A stretch of 64,000 nucleotides of DNA from Rhea pennata (taxonomy: Eukaryota > Chordata > Aves > Rheiformes > Rheidae): positions 93,601,435 through 93,665,434 of the forward strand of contig NC_084665.1 in the NCBI RefSeq assembly GCF_028389875.1, in the 5' to 3' direction. Positions 1-14,693 of this stretch are shown here, one piece after another (position 1 is the first letter of the stretch; every line of letters begins with the position of its first letter). A program made the translations under genes and the position numbers. A model generated the notes under the pieces. The model made no database searches. It was not told the origin of the DNA and worked only from the letters and a program-made list of their open reading frames with translations.

Positions 1-3000
1 AGAAGAAATATGATTCAAAATTTACTTAAGTAGCCAATTGTCAATACTCCACCTTCTGAATTATCAGTACATCCACACAAGTATCCACAGAGATTGTTAG
101 GAAGGAAGTAAATTAGTGAAACTGATAAGTGAATGGGAGGAGTTGGAATAGAAGTAGGTAACATGCAACAACCTTAGGAAAACCAGAACAGAAAACAAAA
201 TTATATTCTACACAATAACTCTAAAACATTCAAAAAGAAGGACAATTGGGTAATCAGTATTATTGCAAGAATAGCAGGCATGATACTACAGAAAGGCATA
301 AGTATGTCATAACTGTTACCCAAAAGGAAATGCCACTCTGCCATTTTAAACAATTAAGGACTCTGATAGATGAGCTCTCACAGATCTTACTTTTCACCCC
401 TTATCTTTCTTCTCCATCTTTTGTTGGAGGTCACTACTGCTTGTGGCTCCTGAAGAAAGGAGTGTACCTCTTAAATTTCAGTAAAAGTGAATTTGTGCTA
501 AGATGATTGACTGAAATAGAGCAGCTCAAATGCTTTTTTTTTCCAGACCCTTCTAAAAGCAAATTAGCCTAGCAAATTAGTGAATAACTCAAACTGTTTC
601 ACTTCTTTTCTCAGTAATATAATCAAAACATTAAGGCCAATTATTAGACTCTCAAACTTGTCTCTTTTAGCTGGAAGTTGATAACTTCATTTTCTGCCTT
701 GAAAGTTCTCTGTTTCTGCCCTTAATTGTATGAAAACAACTCAAATGTTAACAACATGCAGCAACTGGCACTTGTCGCACACTTTGTATGAGTGGAAGTC
801 TCCAACAAAGCATTCACTAAGCACACTTATTTAAATGGGAGATTTTGATCCGGTAGATGAACTGTCAGCATACACAAACCATAACTGTACAACAAATTAA
901 TGATCTACTATCTAAGAAACTTGTCATTTGAGTAGTCAGCTAGGATTACAGACACAGAATTCAAATTTGTTTTCTGCCAGAGTTAGTGGAGAGATCAGAT
1001 TCTGACTTCCCTATATTTTTTTTCTAAATTGTCTTGGACAGCATCAAAAGAGTCACTGCTGCTCCTGAGTACCACTTTATCACAAAGATACTGACAAATT
1101 GGAAAGAGTTTAAAGAAACCTAACAAAATGCAGGCAGTTTAAAAAAAATGACATGGGGACAAAATTCAATTTAATTTATGAAAAAGAACAAGAAATAATA
1201 GATTGTATTGCACTATAATATTCAGATATAGTGACTATTAAAATTGCATGCAGAAACAACAGATTCTAGATCCGTCAGGTTTGTTTTGCATCATCCTGAT
1301 GTTAATGTCTTATACACACTTCGGAGATGCATTGGTATTGTGCAGAAGATGGAGCCTGTTATTTCTAATCATATAGTGAGTGAAGATTAAACAACCCATG
1401 GCAGAGAGGAGAGGACCTGAAATACAAGCTTCTTGCCATCTCGGAAGAATACTGGCTTGTGGATGCTGCTTGAACTGAAGTTATGAAGACTGTTTTTTGA
1501 TTTACTAATGCAGACAAATAATCCCATCAACATTGCTCCCGCCACAACAGAATGTAGAAACCTTTTTGTTTCTTTTTCTCTGTTGTACAGTTATTTTTCT
1601 CAATTATTTTCATCAAAATACTCAGTTACCTTGAGTTGACTTTTGTATTTTAGTAGAAGAGAAACAAACAGAAATTTTAGAATAGACACAAAATTGCTCA
1701 AATGCTGTTTTTTGTAGAGCGCAAATGAAATGAAAATTGAAGATCATGTAAAAAGTATGGTCCCCAATAAGTTATTAAAAAGAGCTAAAATAATGATAGT
1801 GACTGATGTCAAAAAGACGTGTCAAAAAGAGATGCGCAAAAAGAACTGACTTCTCCAGCTGAAAGTGAGATTCAAAATAACATAGCGAAATAAAGATAGT
1901 GAAACCTTTTACCAGGCAGATTGCCCAGAATTGAGCCTCAGGAGATATTAAGAAAGAAAAAATTATCTAAGTCTGCCAAAACTGAGGTGTATTTTAAGAT
2001 CTTATTACTAGGAATAAATGTGTAACTGATTTTTATCGCAGCTATAAAGAGCAGCATGGGAGCCAAAAGATCCACCTCAGAACATCCTTGCTAGAACTGT
2101 TAATTTCAGCTCACTTTAAATGAGCTAACATGGTCATTGAAAGCAGTCTAGAGGCAACACTGCGAGCAGTGCGGACTCACACACTCTGCTGAGAACTGTC
2201 AAGCTGAGAAGCAGGGCATGTTCTCCATTCCGTCGCTGTTACTTTTGGTACCCAAATAGCATGTTTTGTGCAATACCTACAATATGTTGCACTGTACAGC
2301 AGAATCAGACTATATGATAGAAAATATTACTGCTTCACAAGAATCTGAAGTAATTTAAGACATGATCCTGATTTTGTACAGAGCCAGTTTTTCTATTCTG
2401 TCCTGTCAGGTTTGCAGGAAGGTTGATATTGGAGAATCAGGTTACTTGCTCAGGAATCAGATCTTGCATGCAAACCTAATTGATAGGGTATGAAAGTAGC
2501 AGAAAATTAGGAAAGGAACCATTGCTTGGGCAGCAAAATGCACTCTGTTAACTCACTGAAACAATACCTCCTCCTAAGGTTTCTCAAGGGAGGAGGTTAC
2601 TCAAAAAATAACATACGGATCAATGGCATGAAGGAACTAACGACCAAGAGTGATTTAATGAAAGCTGAAATAGCTGAAATTAACAATTTGGAAATGTCCA
2701 GACACATGTTACTGATAGAAAGAGATGAGAAAGTTTTGTCCACACTACTTTCAACAGGTATGTGAGCAGCATGAATAGATATGCACAGGTTGGCTGTAGT
2801 TTAGTAAGCTAGAGTAACATTAGCAATAAGGGCACCTTAGCACAGTGTGGACTGGTAATCAAAGTATGTATTCAGTATTCATTGGAGAGCTCCTCCTGCT
2901 CTCTATGTAACTGTATCAGAGTTATGTTTAATTGTAGCTAGATTGCCGCTCATGCTGCAGTACCTACCCATGCTGCTGCCCTGCATCCCATTTGTAGGCA

Positions 3001-5930
3001 AACACGTGGAAAGGTCCATTGAGACAGTAGGATGTACTGCCTGGTGGGCTAAATCTGCCAAGGCAGCTGCAGTTCAGTGAACAGGCAGATCTACTTGCTG
3101 TAGTCTTGCAGTAATACTTGTTTTCACCTTTCACGAATTAGATATCCAGAGGTAAGACAAAACTAAACTTCTTTTTTAAAAGAATAAACAGTCATTCAGT
3201 GCTTACAGGGTTGCATTACAAGAGGCCTTGTCCCCAGGGAGAAAAATATAAGGAGTAAAGGATTCATCCTAGCAGTGCACATATTTTATGCTGTCCAGGG
3301 GAGAAACCCTTCCAGTTGTCTATTTATTTCTTTACCTTACACCCTGGAAAAGTTAAAATTCAAAGATTATGAGACATTAGAGAACCTTAAGACCATTGTT
3401 TGAAGTGGGTGAGTGATCTTAAAACAGCTAATATCAAATCCTTCAAAACTAAAGTACAGTCAATTTACAGTGAAGTACATAAACTACAGTACATAAAGTA
3501 CATATAGTACAGTACAATTTATCACAAGTAAATTTGTTGATGTCTTGACTGTATCTGTGCCAGCCAATTCATATGTACTAGGAAAACTTGATTTTAGCTA
3601 CAATAATCATTTAGTAGGACATTAACACTTAGCCTTATGTGAATGGTTCCTTATGCTGATGTAGCCAAATGATGCTCTAGTGTATTCTTGTGTAGATACT
3701 GCATGAAAATCAGTTTGGAAAGCTTGTGCCTGTTTGCAGTAGGGAGAAGGGAATTTAATTATGACCATTTGAAATATCTTGATTGTCATCACAAAGGAAG
3801 ATCTTGTAGGACTAAGCATAGAAATTTAACAACAGTCAAGTCAGCTTCTACTGCTCAGACATAAATATTTGGGCATAAAGAAATGAATCAAAACACTTGA
3901 AGGACTGCCTTCCAAATGCAGAAATCTGCCAGGAACCCTTCAAGTTATAATACCGTTTTATGAACTATGTTGGAAACTTTCAGCCAGTAAAATCTGAAAT
4001 TCTAGTGAAAGTTTAGCAAATACTGAACCTTTTGAAGATGGCCTAAGTATTGAAAGAGATAACAGCAAAGATCAAGAACTGAGGCAGTAGAAAGCACCCC
4101 CCTGTACTGAGGGAGTGATTGAAGTATATTTAATAATCCATTTAATAAAAAAAAAATAGATCATTTTAGATAGATAGATACATAAATATCAATATCAATG
4201 AGTGATGTGAAGAAAAACTATCCCTCCGATGTTGAAAGTGGTTTCAGCAGATGATCTATCGTTTCTATTTGAAGAAGAAAACAGTGATAAAGCACACATC
4301 TTTAGTCTTTACCTGTATTCCTACTTGTACAACCAGTAACCAATATAGGCATGTCATACCTCAGTGCCAGCTCTTTCATACAAAAATGTAAACTATACTT
4401 TCAAGATCCACTAGAAAGACAGATTCTATTTAAAGTTGTCTTATTCTCCACCACTGTTATTCATTCAAAAAAAAGGGGGGGGGATAAGATAATAGAGGTT
4501 AAATTTTAAAAATTTAACAGATCAGCAATGATGGATTACTCATTGTAACCTTCAAAGCCAACATATTTGAAATAGATATGGAGGCAAATCTGTCTTCCCT
4601 ATATCAAACTGAAAGAATCAGGCATTCATAGGTGAACATATCCAGTGTCTTATAGCCTATATTATTCTGTGAGATCCCCATGTAAGATTCTGAGTCCTAT
4701 TTCATCCAAAAAAGTGCTTGTTGTCTTTCTATAGTGTATAACAGTTGAGTGCCTCACTTTTTGTATTTCTTCAAAAAACCCACCAACTACCTTAGAAAAA
4801 AAATCTACTCTGTGTCCTCACCCAACATTACACGGACATAGCAAAATCTTCTCGCATATCAAACCATTACACATCCTGCTGATTATTTCATTGGAATTTG
4901 AGTTACACCACGTCTAAAAATCTCATAATGTTTTAAATTAGATGGCCAGATGACCGGTACAGCAACCAATAATATCATCTCTGGTATTGCCTTACTCTTT
5001 ATCTTAGGTATTTCCTGAGAAGATACCTTGTGTGTCTCATATTAATACCAGGAAGGTAAATTGAAGATACGAGCATACGAGTCACTAACTGTGCAGTAAG
5101 TTAGAGTATGAATTTGCAGTGCATCAACTGTCCCATGATAATTGCCCGTGTTACCATGCATTACTGTCTGGTTTTTTCTCCAGTGAATGTGGCAGATAGC
5201 TCACTCTTCAGTGAACGCACTTTTACCACAAGGTCAGAGTAGGTATATAGGCAGATACCAATGAACAGCTTATGTGTAGGGAGTTCAAATCCCTAGATTA
5301 CCTCCTGGCAATCTGTCCACATGCCCTTATCCTAAGTTTGTTGGCTTATGGGTCAAGGACAGTACTTGCATTTGAGAAGAATAATTATTTTCATTCAGGA
5401 AACCTGGAGTTCCTAGCTTGAAACAGGCTGTGATTGACACATTTTAAGACTCTTCCACTAAGCAAAATCCTTCACTGTTTACAGTGGTGGTATATTAACT
5501 TGTGATTTTGTGAATGCCACTGCACATTAAAGATTGCAGGATCAAATTACTTCAAGTTGAATTTCTAATACTATCTATGGAAAGCTAATGTTGAGGCTGA
5601 TATTTTGTATAAAAATGCCTCTCTTTTTTTGAGAAAATGTTACAGAATGCCCTGAAGAAGCAAATAGGGATATTTTCCTAAAGCATTTGGATGAAGAGAC
5701 AATTATTCCTTTTTTATGTCAATACAAAACTTTTAAACTCATTAAATCTAACAGTGCCTATTCTATAAGGACTTTCGCAGCTCAGAAGCGGGGTCCAGAT
5801 TTTGCCAATGTTTTGCCAAATATGGGGCATTAACATAAAAAGCAAGAGAATACAGGAGATTTCCTTAGGGTTTCTGCCCTGACATAGGAAAGCTTTTGGT
5901 TATGTTTGGATAACTCCCAACTAAAGTCAA
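1..5930. other. Intergenic AT-rich DNA, no gene recognised
   Basis: No exon, RNA gene or identifiable transposon is seen here. The longest open frames (for example 2526-2765 + and 3622-3819 -) show no familiar motif and are not bounded by convincing splice sites. Local low-complexity features include a cluster of short GTAC-containing repeats around 3453-3516, a run of eight A followed by nine G near 4470-4486, and a short GATA repeat near 4170-4183. Diverged older repeats may be present but cannot be named by eye. Confidence 0.6.
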
Positions 5931-5934
5931 ACAT

Positions 5935-7490
5935 GAAAGCAAAGCACACAAGGAGCAGAAGCAGGGACAGGTGACTTAGGAGGAATCCAGAGACATTCTC
6001 CAAGCATGCAGGGACAGGATTAGGAAAGTCAAAACCTGCCTGGAGCTGAATCTGATGATGGACATGAAGAACAAGAAGGGCTTCTATAAGTATACCAGCA
6101 TCAAAAGGAAGGCTAGGGGAAATGTGGGCCCACTGCTGAAAGGGATGGGATAGAAGCACATGGAGAAGGCCAAGGTATTCAGTGCCTTCTTTGTCTTTGT
6201 TTTTATTGGTAAGATTTGCCTTTAGCAGTCCCAGACCCCTGAGGCCCATGTGAAAATCTGGAGTAAGGAAGACTTATCCTTGGTAGTGGAAGCTCAGCTT
6301 AGGGACATTTTAAACAGATGGGACCTGATAGGAGACACTCATGAGTATTGAGGGAGCTAGCTGATATCATTGTGAAACCACTCTCAATTATCTTTAAAAG
6401 GTCATAGTGATCAAAGTAGGTTTCTGAGCATTGGAGAAAACCAAATGTCACTTCAGTCTTCAAATAGGGCAAGGACGACCCAGCAAACTGCAGACTGTTC
6501 AGCCTTTCCTTGATCTCTGGAAAGGTGATGGAGCAAATCCTCCTGGAAACCATTTTGAAAAGTATGAAGGACAAGAGGTGACTGGGAGCAGTGAGTATGA
6601 ATTTACAAGGGGGAAATCATGCCTGCCGTACGTTATAGCTTTTCACTCTGAGATGACTAGCTCAGTGGATGAGGTGAGACTTGATATTATTTATTTTGAC
6701 TTTAGCATACTTTCAACCCTGACTCCCATAATATCCTCATAGATAAGCTGATGAAATATGGACTAGATAAGTTTACAGTGAGGTGAACTAAAATGGGCTG
6801 AACTGCTGGACTGAAAGGGTGGTGATCAGCTGTACAAAATCCATTTAGAGACCAGTAGCTAGTGATGTATACTGGGGTCAATACTGGGTCCAGTACTGTT
6901 TAACATCTTCCTTGGTGACCTGGAGGATGGGACAGAGCTCATCTTCAGCGAGTTTGGTGATGATACAAAACTGAGAGGAGTGGCTGATACCCCAGAGGTT
7001 TGTGCTGCCATTCAGAGGTTCCTCAAGAGGCTGGAGAAATGGGCAGAGAGGAACGTCATAAAGTTCAACAAACAGAATTGCAATCCTGCACTTGGGAAGT
7101 ATCTTTGCAGAGAAAGCCCTGGTGATGATGATGGACAAGTTGAACATAAGCTAGCAAAGCGTCCTTGTTACAAAGAAAGCTAATGTATGCTGGGCTGCAC
7201 TAGGAAGACTGTTACAGGCAGGTGGAGGGAGGTGATCCTTCTCCTCTACTTGGAACTGATGAGACCTCATCTGGAGTGCTGTGTTCGGTTCTGGGCTCCC
7301 CCGTACAAGAGAGACATGGACACACTGGAGTGAGTCCAGCAAAGGGCCATGAAGATGATGAAGGGACTGGAGGATCTGACAAGAGGTTGAAAGAGCTTGA
7401 ACTGTTCAGCTTGGAGAAGAAAAGGGAGGGATCTTATCAATGTGTATAAGTATCTGATGGCAAGGAGTAAAAAAGACAGAGCCAATCAAG
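5935..7490 (+). mobile_element. CR1 LINE, old copy, reverse-transcriptase part, 3' end missing
   Basis: This is a decayed CR1 non-LTR retrotransposon on the + strand. Conceptual reading matches the CR1 ORF2 reverse transcriptase: a lysine-rich region before the RT domain near 6020-6110, a 'GKSCL'-type stretch near 6610, and a catalytic-type FGDD near 6951-6965. Stops and frameshifts interrupt every frame, so no protein is made. The match fades after about 7490, before the usual CR1 3' terminus, so the 3' end is deleted or too diverged to see. It is much more diverged than the copies at 14.7 and 51.2 kb. The left boundary is approximate. Confidence 0.85.
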
Positions 7491-10400
7491 CAAGTTTGAT
7501 GACATCTGATGTAAAAAGAATAGAAATAAGTCTACAAATATGATGTATGTAAGCTTTATAATGGCATTGGCTAATACATGACATCATGATAAAATAGCAT
7601 TGAAGAATAGCAGTAAGAAATCAGTATCGAAGGGGGTATCTCTCATAGATTTATTTGTGAATCAGTATAAGGCTTAGAACTATTAAGATCAATGGTAAAG
7701 ATCTTGTAATTAACCATGGATAAATGTTGGGGAGATGTTAAAATCATCAAAGTGATAATGGTGAATAGGAGTTAGGACAGGACGTTCACATGTGCAATGA
7801 TCTCCTTCACGTAGTAAGCTCACATAAAAAGAGAAATTTGAAATAAGGAAGATGAGCTATATGTTCCTTGTATCTTGGAATCTTGCCTGTATCTTGGAAA
7901 ATTCTGAGATGAAGGATTTATATGGATTGTAAGGACAGCAAACTTAAAAGTGTGATGTCACTTCAAAGGGAAATTATTAAATCCTTGTGTGTAAAAGTCA
8001 GGGGATTAGTGAGCAGGAACTGGGAGGCAGTTTATCTTCATATATGGCACTGGTGAGTCTCATATCAGACAGCAGGAAAAAATCTTCATTTAAAAAATGT
8101 GTCATTAAGATGCACAAAAGAACTACAGAAACACTTCCGAAGCTGAACAAAATGCCTTCCTAATTTTTAAAGAGAAAAATATTGAGGCTTAAGAGATGAT
8201 TACTTTGTGTACACCTCTTCACCTTGAGCAAAAACTAGACACTACAGCAGTTTCTAATGTAATGGATAAAAAGTTAAAAGGAACAAATGTCTGGAAGATG
8301 AAACTGGTCATATCTGAGCTGGAAACAAGGTACAACACTGAGTACAACCAGTGAAATAAAGCTTTCAGCAGGAGTTGTGAATAATCATCTTTAAATCAAA
8401 GTTACTTTTTCTGAAAGTATGTTTTAGTCAAAAATATATTCGGCTCAATGCAATAGTAATAAAATGAAATGTAATGGGTAATGATATATCAGGGCAAATC
8501 TTGATCTTACAATCCTCTCTGGCTTAAAGCTCTATGAAATGATGTTTTCCAGAGGTCCTGAAAGCGAGTGTGAAGACCAAAAGTAATGTGGGCTACCACA
8601 AAATATTGTCTGTGTCAGAAAAGCAGCTTTTGCAAAGATAAAAACATTTTAGCTCTGCCTGTTTGATATGATAGATACTGTAAACCGAAAGAATACCAAT
8701 CAGGCAGAAGTATCTGTGTTATGTGGCATGAATGCCACAATTAGACTATGGAAGTGAAAGCCTGTAGTGCATGAAAGACAGATGAGAAAATCTAGTAAAA
8801 CACAAGTCCATTTTACCAGAAAGAAAAGAGATCCCACTAAGAACTGGACATTTTGAGACTCCTACTCACCAGCATTTAATTCTTGTACTAATGAAATTAC
8901 CATGGAATTTTGTCCATTTTTGTCATTGTCAGCTTGTTATTTGTGTATGCACTTTATTCTGCATTCTTAGAAATGTAGCATTGGCTATGGTATGGTTCTA
9001 AACAAATTATCCAGAACTATAAAATGTATTTTTATTTTACTAGTTACTTTGTTTCCCAAATGACTGTAAGCTGAGTGACTGGGTTGTATTGTTATATAGG
9101 AAGTGTAATTCATGTGACCTAAGTATTTTGTGGAACTCTTTTTGGCACCACAACCCAGTTTATACCACCATACCTTTTAGTTCTATCACTTTTCTAGACC
9201 ATTTCTTGGAAAGCTAAAATGTGAAGTTGCTAAAGATATCTAAAATGATACTTCTGGGAAGCAGGTTACTTAGAAGTGGCCATTCTATTGAGCATATGAA
9301 TCTATAATTGCTGCAAGACTTACATATTGGTTTTGCTGAATAATGTACTTAATTTATCAAATTTTTTTTATCATATGAAGCAAAATGAAAGAAAGCAAGC
9401 TATATCATAGAATTACTCTAAGAGCTTGAAGGACTTCAAAACAGTTCCAAAAGAATAAGCTGAATATTCAGTAACAGTGCCTTTTTAACATACATCTAAT
9501 GAAGGTAGTTGCATAGCAATTCAAAGGAGAAACTATGATTAAATTAGTTGTACCCTGCCCCTTTGATGACTGAATAGTTCAAAGTGGTACAGCTATGCTG
9601 GCAGGAATATTGTTACAAGTGAGTATCGCTGAAGAGATCCAACATCAGTGTGTGCGTTTGTTTTTTGACTACTATCTTTAACAAGATTCTAATTAAAACA
9701 GTTATTGAAGTGGAAGTTTAATAGCATACTTTCTGCCTTCCTTCAGAAAGTAACATGTAAATGTCTATAATAGAGCTAGTAATCCTGGTTCTTAGTCCAA
9801 TAACTTAATCACCATTTCACTTTTTTCCACACTGAATTCCCATTACCTTTCCATTCACTCTCATATTTGATGACTCATTTGACATCATTCTGGTAATACT
9901 TTGTTAACATATTTTCTCCACAAATCCCACCTTCTGTTGGAGAATTCCTTCCCATCATAAAATTATACTCTTGTTCTCTCTTTGTATTTTTCCCAAACAG
10001 AGAGATCTATACATCCCCTTATCCACATCTGTTTTCTTATTTGCATCCAGACACAAATCCATTGTCAGGTGCTTCCATCCTATCTCTTTAATTAATTAAT
10101 TAGAACAACACCATACAAAGTCATTAAAAAAAAAAGACATTAAAATGACAACTATGCATTATAAGACAATTCTTCAAATATCTCTCAAGTAACAGCTGGC
10201 TGGAACTGGCCTTCCCAAGCATTGCTTAGGTCAACACTGATATTCATGTGCATATTATTTGCCCATCAAAACACCATGTGGAAAATTAATTGCTGAGACT
10301 GCTATTCCATCATTCTCAGGCCATAGTCAACAAATATAAATATATATGTGTATAAATATGTGTAAGTACATATAAGAAGCAGAGGCAAAAGTATACATTG

Positions 10401-12483
10401 TCACATTGTTGAGGAGAGCTGTTGTTTACCTTTTGGGATAACAGCTTTCTCTTACTGACAAAGTAATCAACAGTGCATCTGATTTCACTGTTGCTGCAAG
10501 GGATCCCATTATCTGCTCCTCCCATGCCTAGTGATTGCAGGCGGAGGAGGGAACGCAGAGGATCTGGTGAAAATGTCACCACGTAGGGAAACTGGACAGC
10601 TGGGTGCTGTCCTTGCCATGTCATTGCAATATGGTGCAACCTGAGCAAAGAATACTTACCTACTTCCTACATTATCTTCTCATTACCTGAGAAGATTATG
10701 GCAGGATCCATACATTATACCAAGACTTACTCAGCTTGCAGATGCGGCACATGCAGATGCAAATCCTATCGGCTCCCTCTGAGGCTAAGGGGAGGCAACC
10801 AAGGTGCCTCCAGCACCCACGTCCTTTATTGCAGGGTGACGTGGCTTAGGAACAACAGGGTGCCAGGCAATGGTGGCTCAGGTGTGTTGTGCACAGCTGT
10901 GGGATGCATAACCACTTTCCTCTTATGAACTGGTTTGATTCTGTGCATTAGATACTTCTGGAATTTTATGAGATTATTACTATAATAAAGGGCTTGGGTG
11001 AAACAACCTGTTTCTCCTTCATTTTCCAAGCACATAGCCCCTATTTTTAAGGTATCCTGAAAATTAATTGACAAAACCAGAAGTATATACAGAACAATTG
11101 AAAATATTTTTAATAGAAAAGGGAAAAAAATCCTCCTCTTCTCTAGTAAAAATAAAATCCCAGCTAAGATCTTTTTATCAGCACAGGATGTATTTATTCC
11201 TGTTTGAAATAATGTGCATTTGAAAGTCTTTACAGCAGAAGTATTCCAGGCCCAAAAAACCCCAAAGAAATAGAAACTACGCTGAGGGATTTTTCTTGGA
11301 GAGTGCTTTTAATTTAACTAATAAAAACTTTCAGCAACTGAGAAAATAAAGGGAGGACTTGATAGGAGAAAATAATAATAAAACATAACGTGGCACCATG
11401 ATCTAGTTACCAGGATCGGTTTCAGTATCGCTTCATGCTCTGTAAGTCCTAGAATACATTATTATTCAAGATTGAAGAAAAGACAAACTATGAAAAATGC
11501 AAATATAATTACACCTGTTTATGCAAAGGAGGTTTTTACATTACGTGTTGCCTGAATAATGTAATATTTACTAATTATGGAGGTTGCAACTGAAAACATG
11601 CAGTCACTAGTATCTCACTGACCACCTGCAATTCCTCTTGTATGAAACATTCTCAAGTGCCACTTACTAGCTGAAGTGAAAATTTAGGCAAGCATGAAAA
11701 GGATGCTGAATTACAAGGTGATGCAGAGTATTCCAAAAGGTAACATTTTTTTCATGCATTTTTTTGCATTTTTTTCCATTTTCCTTTTCCATTACCTCTC
11801 AATCAGAAAAGCTTTCTAAGAAATGACAGAAGCTGAAGAATTTAACTGTATTGGGGTTCACAGTCCCTTGGTTTGGGACAACTTTTCAGTGTTAGTTACT
11901 CTCTCTCAATCTGTTGTTGAAACAGAGCTACAAAAGAATTAGACCAGGTGAGCACTCTTGCTTACTACATTTATAACCCTTACACTTACAACTCTTTTAC
12001 TTGTAACTTCTACAAATTGGAAAGATAGCTTAAAAGAACCCCTAGTTGTATATTTAAATCACTTTCTTGTCATCCTCCTTAGATTACCTGATAGAGTAAA
12101 AAAGGAAGTGGTGCAAGGGAAATGCAGTTTTTCTCATCATTACACATTGCCAAATATAATCCATAGTGTAAAATAATAATAAATTCACAGTGCCTAAAAC
12201 AATAATACTATAAACGAAAGCTAGGAAGATTCCTGTCTCCTGTTGTATTATAATTCATCCATGACAATAGTAAAGAGGGTCAGTGGCCCTATTTCTCCTT
12301 GGACCATTCTCCAAGATACTTCCATAGCTTTTGTTTAGCCTAGTGCTTGTAAAATTCAACAGAACGCCCTCCAGCACACCCAGGTCCAGAGGCTGACCTG
12401 ATGGCCCATGGTCATTGCGGGCTCTTCTTCTTTCTCTTCTTTATTAACATGCGACCTCTCCATTACTTTCACCTTTATCCTCT

Positions 12484-12511
12484 AGGAAAAGGATCACAGG
12501 AAAAGGGTCAC
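12484..12511. repeat. Two 14-bp tandem units
   Basis: The unit AGGAAAAGGATCAC is followed directly by AGGAAAAGGGTCAC, with one base difference. This is a simple local duplication, with no sign of function. Confidence 0.85.
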
Positions 12512-12691
12512 AGTTCAAACTTATGTCATGGAAGATGATGGTGTCTGAAGGAGCTGGCTGCTGGTTGCTCACACCAGCAGTTAACCCAAACTGTACCATG
12601 ACTTAGCATTTTGTCGTCAGGCACAACTGAGACGAACAGTGTAGCAAATGGAGAGGGCCATATGGAAACAGAGAATTAAATACTTTACAAA

Positions 12692-12733
12692 TGTCTATAT
12701 ATCAGTAAGAAGTGTCTATATATCAGTAAAAAG
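12692..12733. repeat. Two 21-bp tandem units
   Basis: A unit beginning TGTCTATATATCAGTAA and ending in an AAG-type trinucleotide occurs twice head to tail. The copies differ by one base near the end, and a further partial start of the unit follows. This is a recent replication-slippage type duplication. Confidence 0.85.
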
Positions 12734-13699
12734 TATCTGGCACATGGGACGGTCACAAGGAAAATAGTAGGGAGAACAAAATCCTTGGAAAAAAAAAATG
12801 TGTGAATAACACTGTGAGACTATTTAAATAGCATTTTGCTGCTTCCATATGGCAAGGATGGCAACAGGAGGAAGAAGGGATGTGGAAGGTGCAGTGGTTT
12901 GGGCAAAAATAGTCAGCAAAGATAACCTCAGAAGTCATGGTGCAAAGGCTACTGGAGATGTGAAGAAAGCCTAGAATCATTGTATGCCTATGCAGTCACA
13001 AATAAATGGGTGGCAGGGGATGGTCCAGGATCCTGAACTGTAATCAGCTGAACTAGCAAACTGTTAAAACACTCCCTGTTGCAGTTTGGCCTGAACCAGC
13101 TAGCATGCTCCCTGGCAGTTCCCAAGCCCTGCCCAGGGGTGAGGACACTCTCGGCAGCATTCCCCAGAGACAGCATGCATCCAGCCCCACTTCTCTGCAG
13201 GCCATGGGAGCACGTACAGGCCACCGGGGGCCAGCCGGCCTCAGTGCTTGCAAATGTTCCTGGGGGCAGATATTTTACTAGGATAAATGCAGCCACTGCT
13301 TCCTGCTGTTTGTAGGCTTAATATTCTCTATTCATTTAGAAGAAACTTAAGAGAGGTGTAAATTTTGTTTCTTTGATGAAAGGTTGGATTCTGCAGAACT
13401 CAAATATGTGAATTGTATGGACCTACAAATGTCTGATGTGGAACAGGTATTTAACCCTTGCTCTACCGTTCTGTCCTTAATTTGACTAGATCTAAACCCA
13501 GCTTAATATGCAACTGATATGAACACCTCAGGAATTCCTGTGCACACCACACCTCAACCTATTTACTCAGAATAGGGTGGAAGCAAGCACCATATTACAT
13601 TGTTTGTATTGATCTGGGAGCCATACCTTGTTATTAACTTATCTTTGGGCTATGATTGTGAGACATCCTCTGGTATTTACATTTATGCCACAGGTTTTC

Positions 13700-13820
13700 T
13701 GTGCAACCTTAGACAACTTATTTAAATATTCTATGGCTGCATTTCTTCATCTCTAAATTGGGGGCGATCCTTTCCTCATAAGATTGTTATGAAGCCACAT
13801 TAATTAATGTTTATAAAGCA
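13700..13820 (+). mobile_element. MIR-type SINE remnant (3' part)
   Basis: The order of segments matches the 3' half of MIR: a 'tgtgcaacctt agacaa' block, then 'cttatttaa', then 'catttcttcatctctaaattgggg', then 'ctcataagattgttatgaag' leading to 'ttaatgtttataaag' (each quoted in short parts). MIR elements are ancient tRNA-derived SINEs, so heavy divergence is expected. The tRNA head is not recognisable. The call rests on segment order and spacing compared from memory with the MIR consensus. Confidence 0.65.
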
Positions 13821-14693
13821 AACAGAGGATATCCTGGAGTGAATGGGATAGGTAAGTAAAAAGTTTTCTTATTGTTAATAAAGGACAGCACGTTCTACAT
13901 GTATGCATATAAATACACACATTGACTCAGAATAGCTGTAACTTACCTAAATATATGAAAGGGCAGAGTTCATTTTCTTTAGACATCTGAAAGTTAGGTA
14001 CCTGACCTTAGTGTCCCTTCCAAGTTCCTTCTATTATTGATAGAGACAGAAAACCCCAGACGATGACTTGTTTTATCCTAACTTTTATGTCTTGGATAGG
14101 CAGGATGCATCTTGCCCTGAAAATGTCTATTTTCCCCATTGACTATAAAATCTAGAATAATTCATACAAGATACCCCACTTCCAGGTGCACAAAGTAAAG
14201 CAAAATTAATCCCAGACTTAGTATTTTCCTTGAGCAATCACTGCTATGTATTATTTTAGCCAAGTCATATTATAAATAATATCAGTTACATAAAATCATG
14301 GTGTTCATTTTACATGCCATAATTCTCCATATCCTTTAAGGTGGACAGCTACATTAGAAGACTTATACAAATGCATACTCAGCTCTGGTATTGCACACAC
14401 AGTTTTTATTACACTGCTCTGTCAGTGTACGGACACTGAGCAGAAGAACCTACATGGAAATTCCAAGTCCTGCAGGCACGAGCTCAGGTTTCTTCCTTGG
14501 ACATATGGCAAGCCCTAACCACAGAAATCAAATACACTGCAAGAATCTATTTAGACCTAACAGCAAAGCTTCCTTCATGTTTGGAAAAAGAAGAGAAGGA
14601 GTAGAAAGAGGTAAAGGAGGAGGAATCACCCCAGGTACCTATTTGCACAGCAGTAAGATCAGTGAATTATTAATACAGGTCACTATACATGTA
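13821..14693. other. Intergenic spacer between MIR and CR1
   Basis: AT-rich sequence with no gene or RNA recognised. The open frame at 14391-14696 runs into the CR1 3' end and has no recognisable domain. Confidence 0.55.

Larger units (their letters stand above)
7491..13699. other. Intergenic DNA with short tandem duplications and GC-richer patches
   Basis: No gene recognised. Most of the stretch is AT-rich. GC-richer patches at about 10480-10920 and 13040-13270 stand out from their surroundings and give several overlapping short open frames on both strands, which is expected from composition rather than from coding. An ATTA-type repeat lies near 10089-10102. Tandem duplications at 12484-12511 and 12692-12733 are listed separately. 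Confidence 0.55.

Noticed and set aside
2526..2765. 79-residue + strand frame with a charged C-terminal half
   Set aside because: Short and isolated, with no recognised motif, no Kozak-quality start and no flanking splice sites of note.
5830..6249. 139-residue - strand frame
   Set aside because: Much of it is antisense to the old CR1 copy, with no family resemblance.
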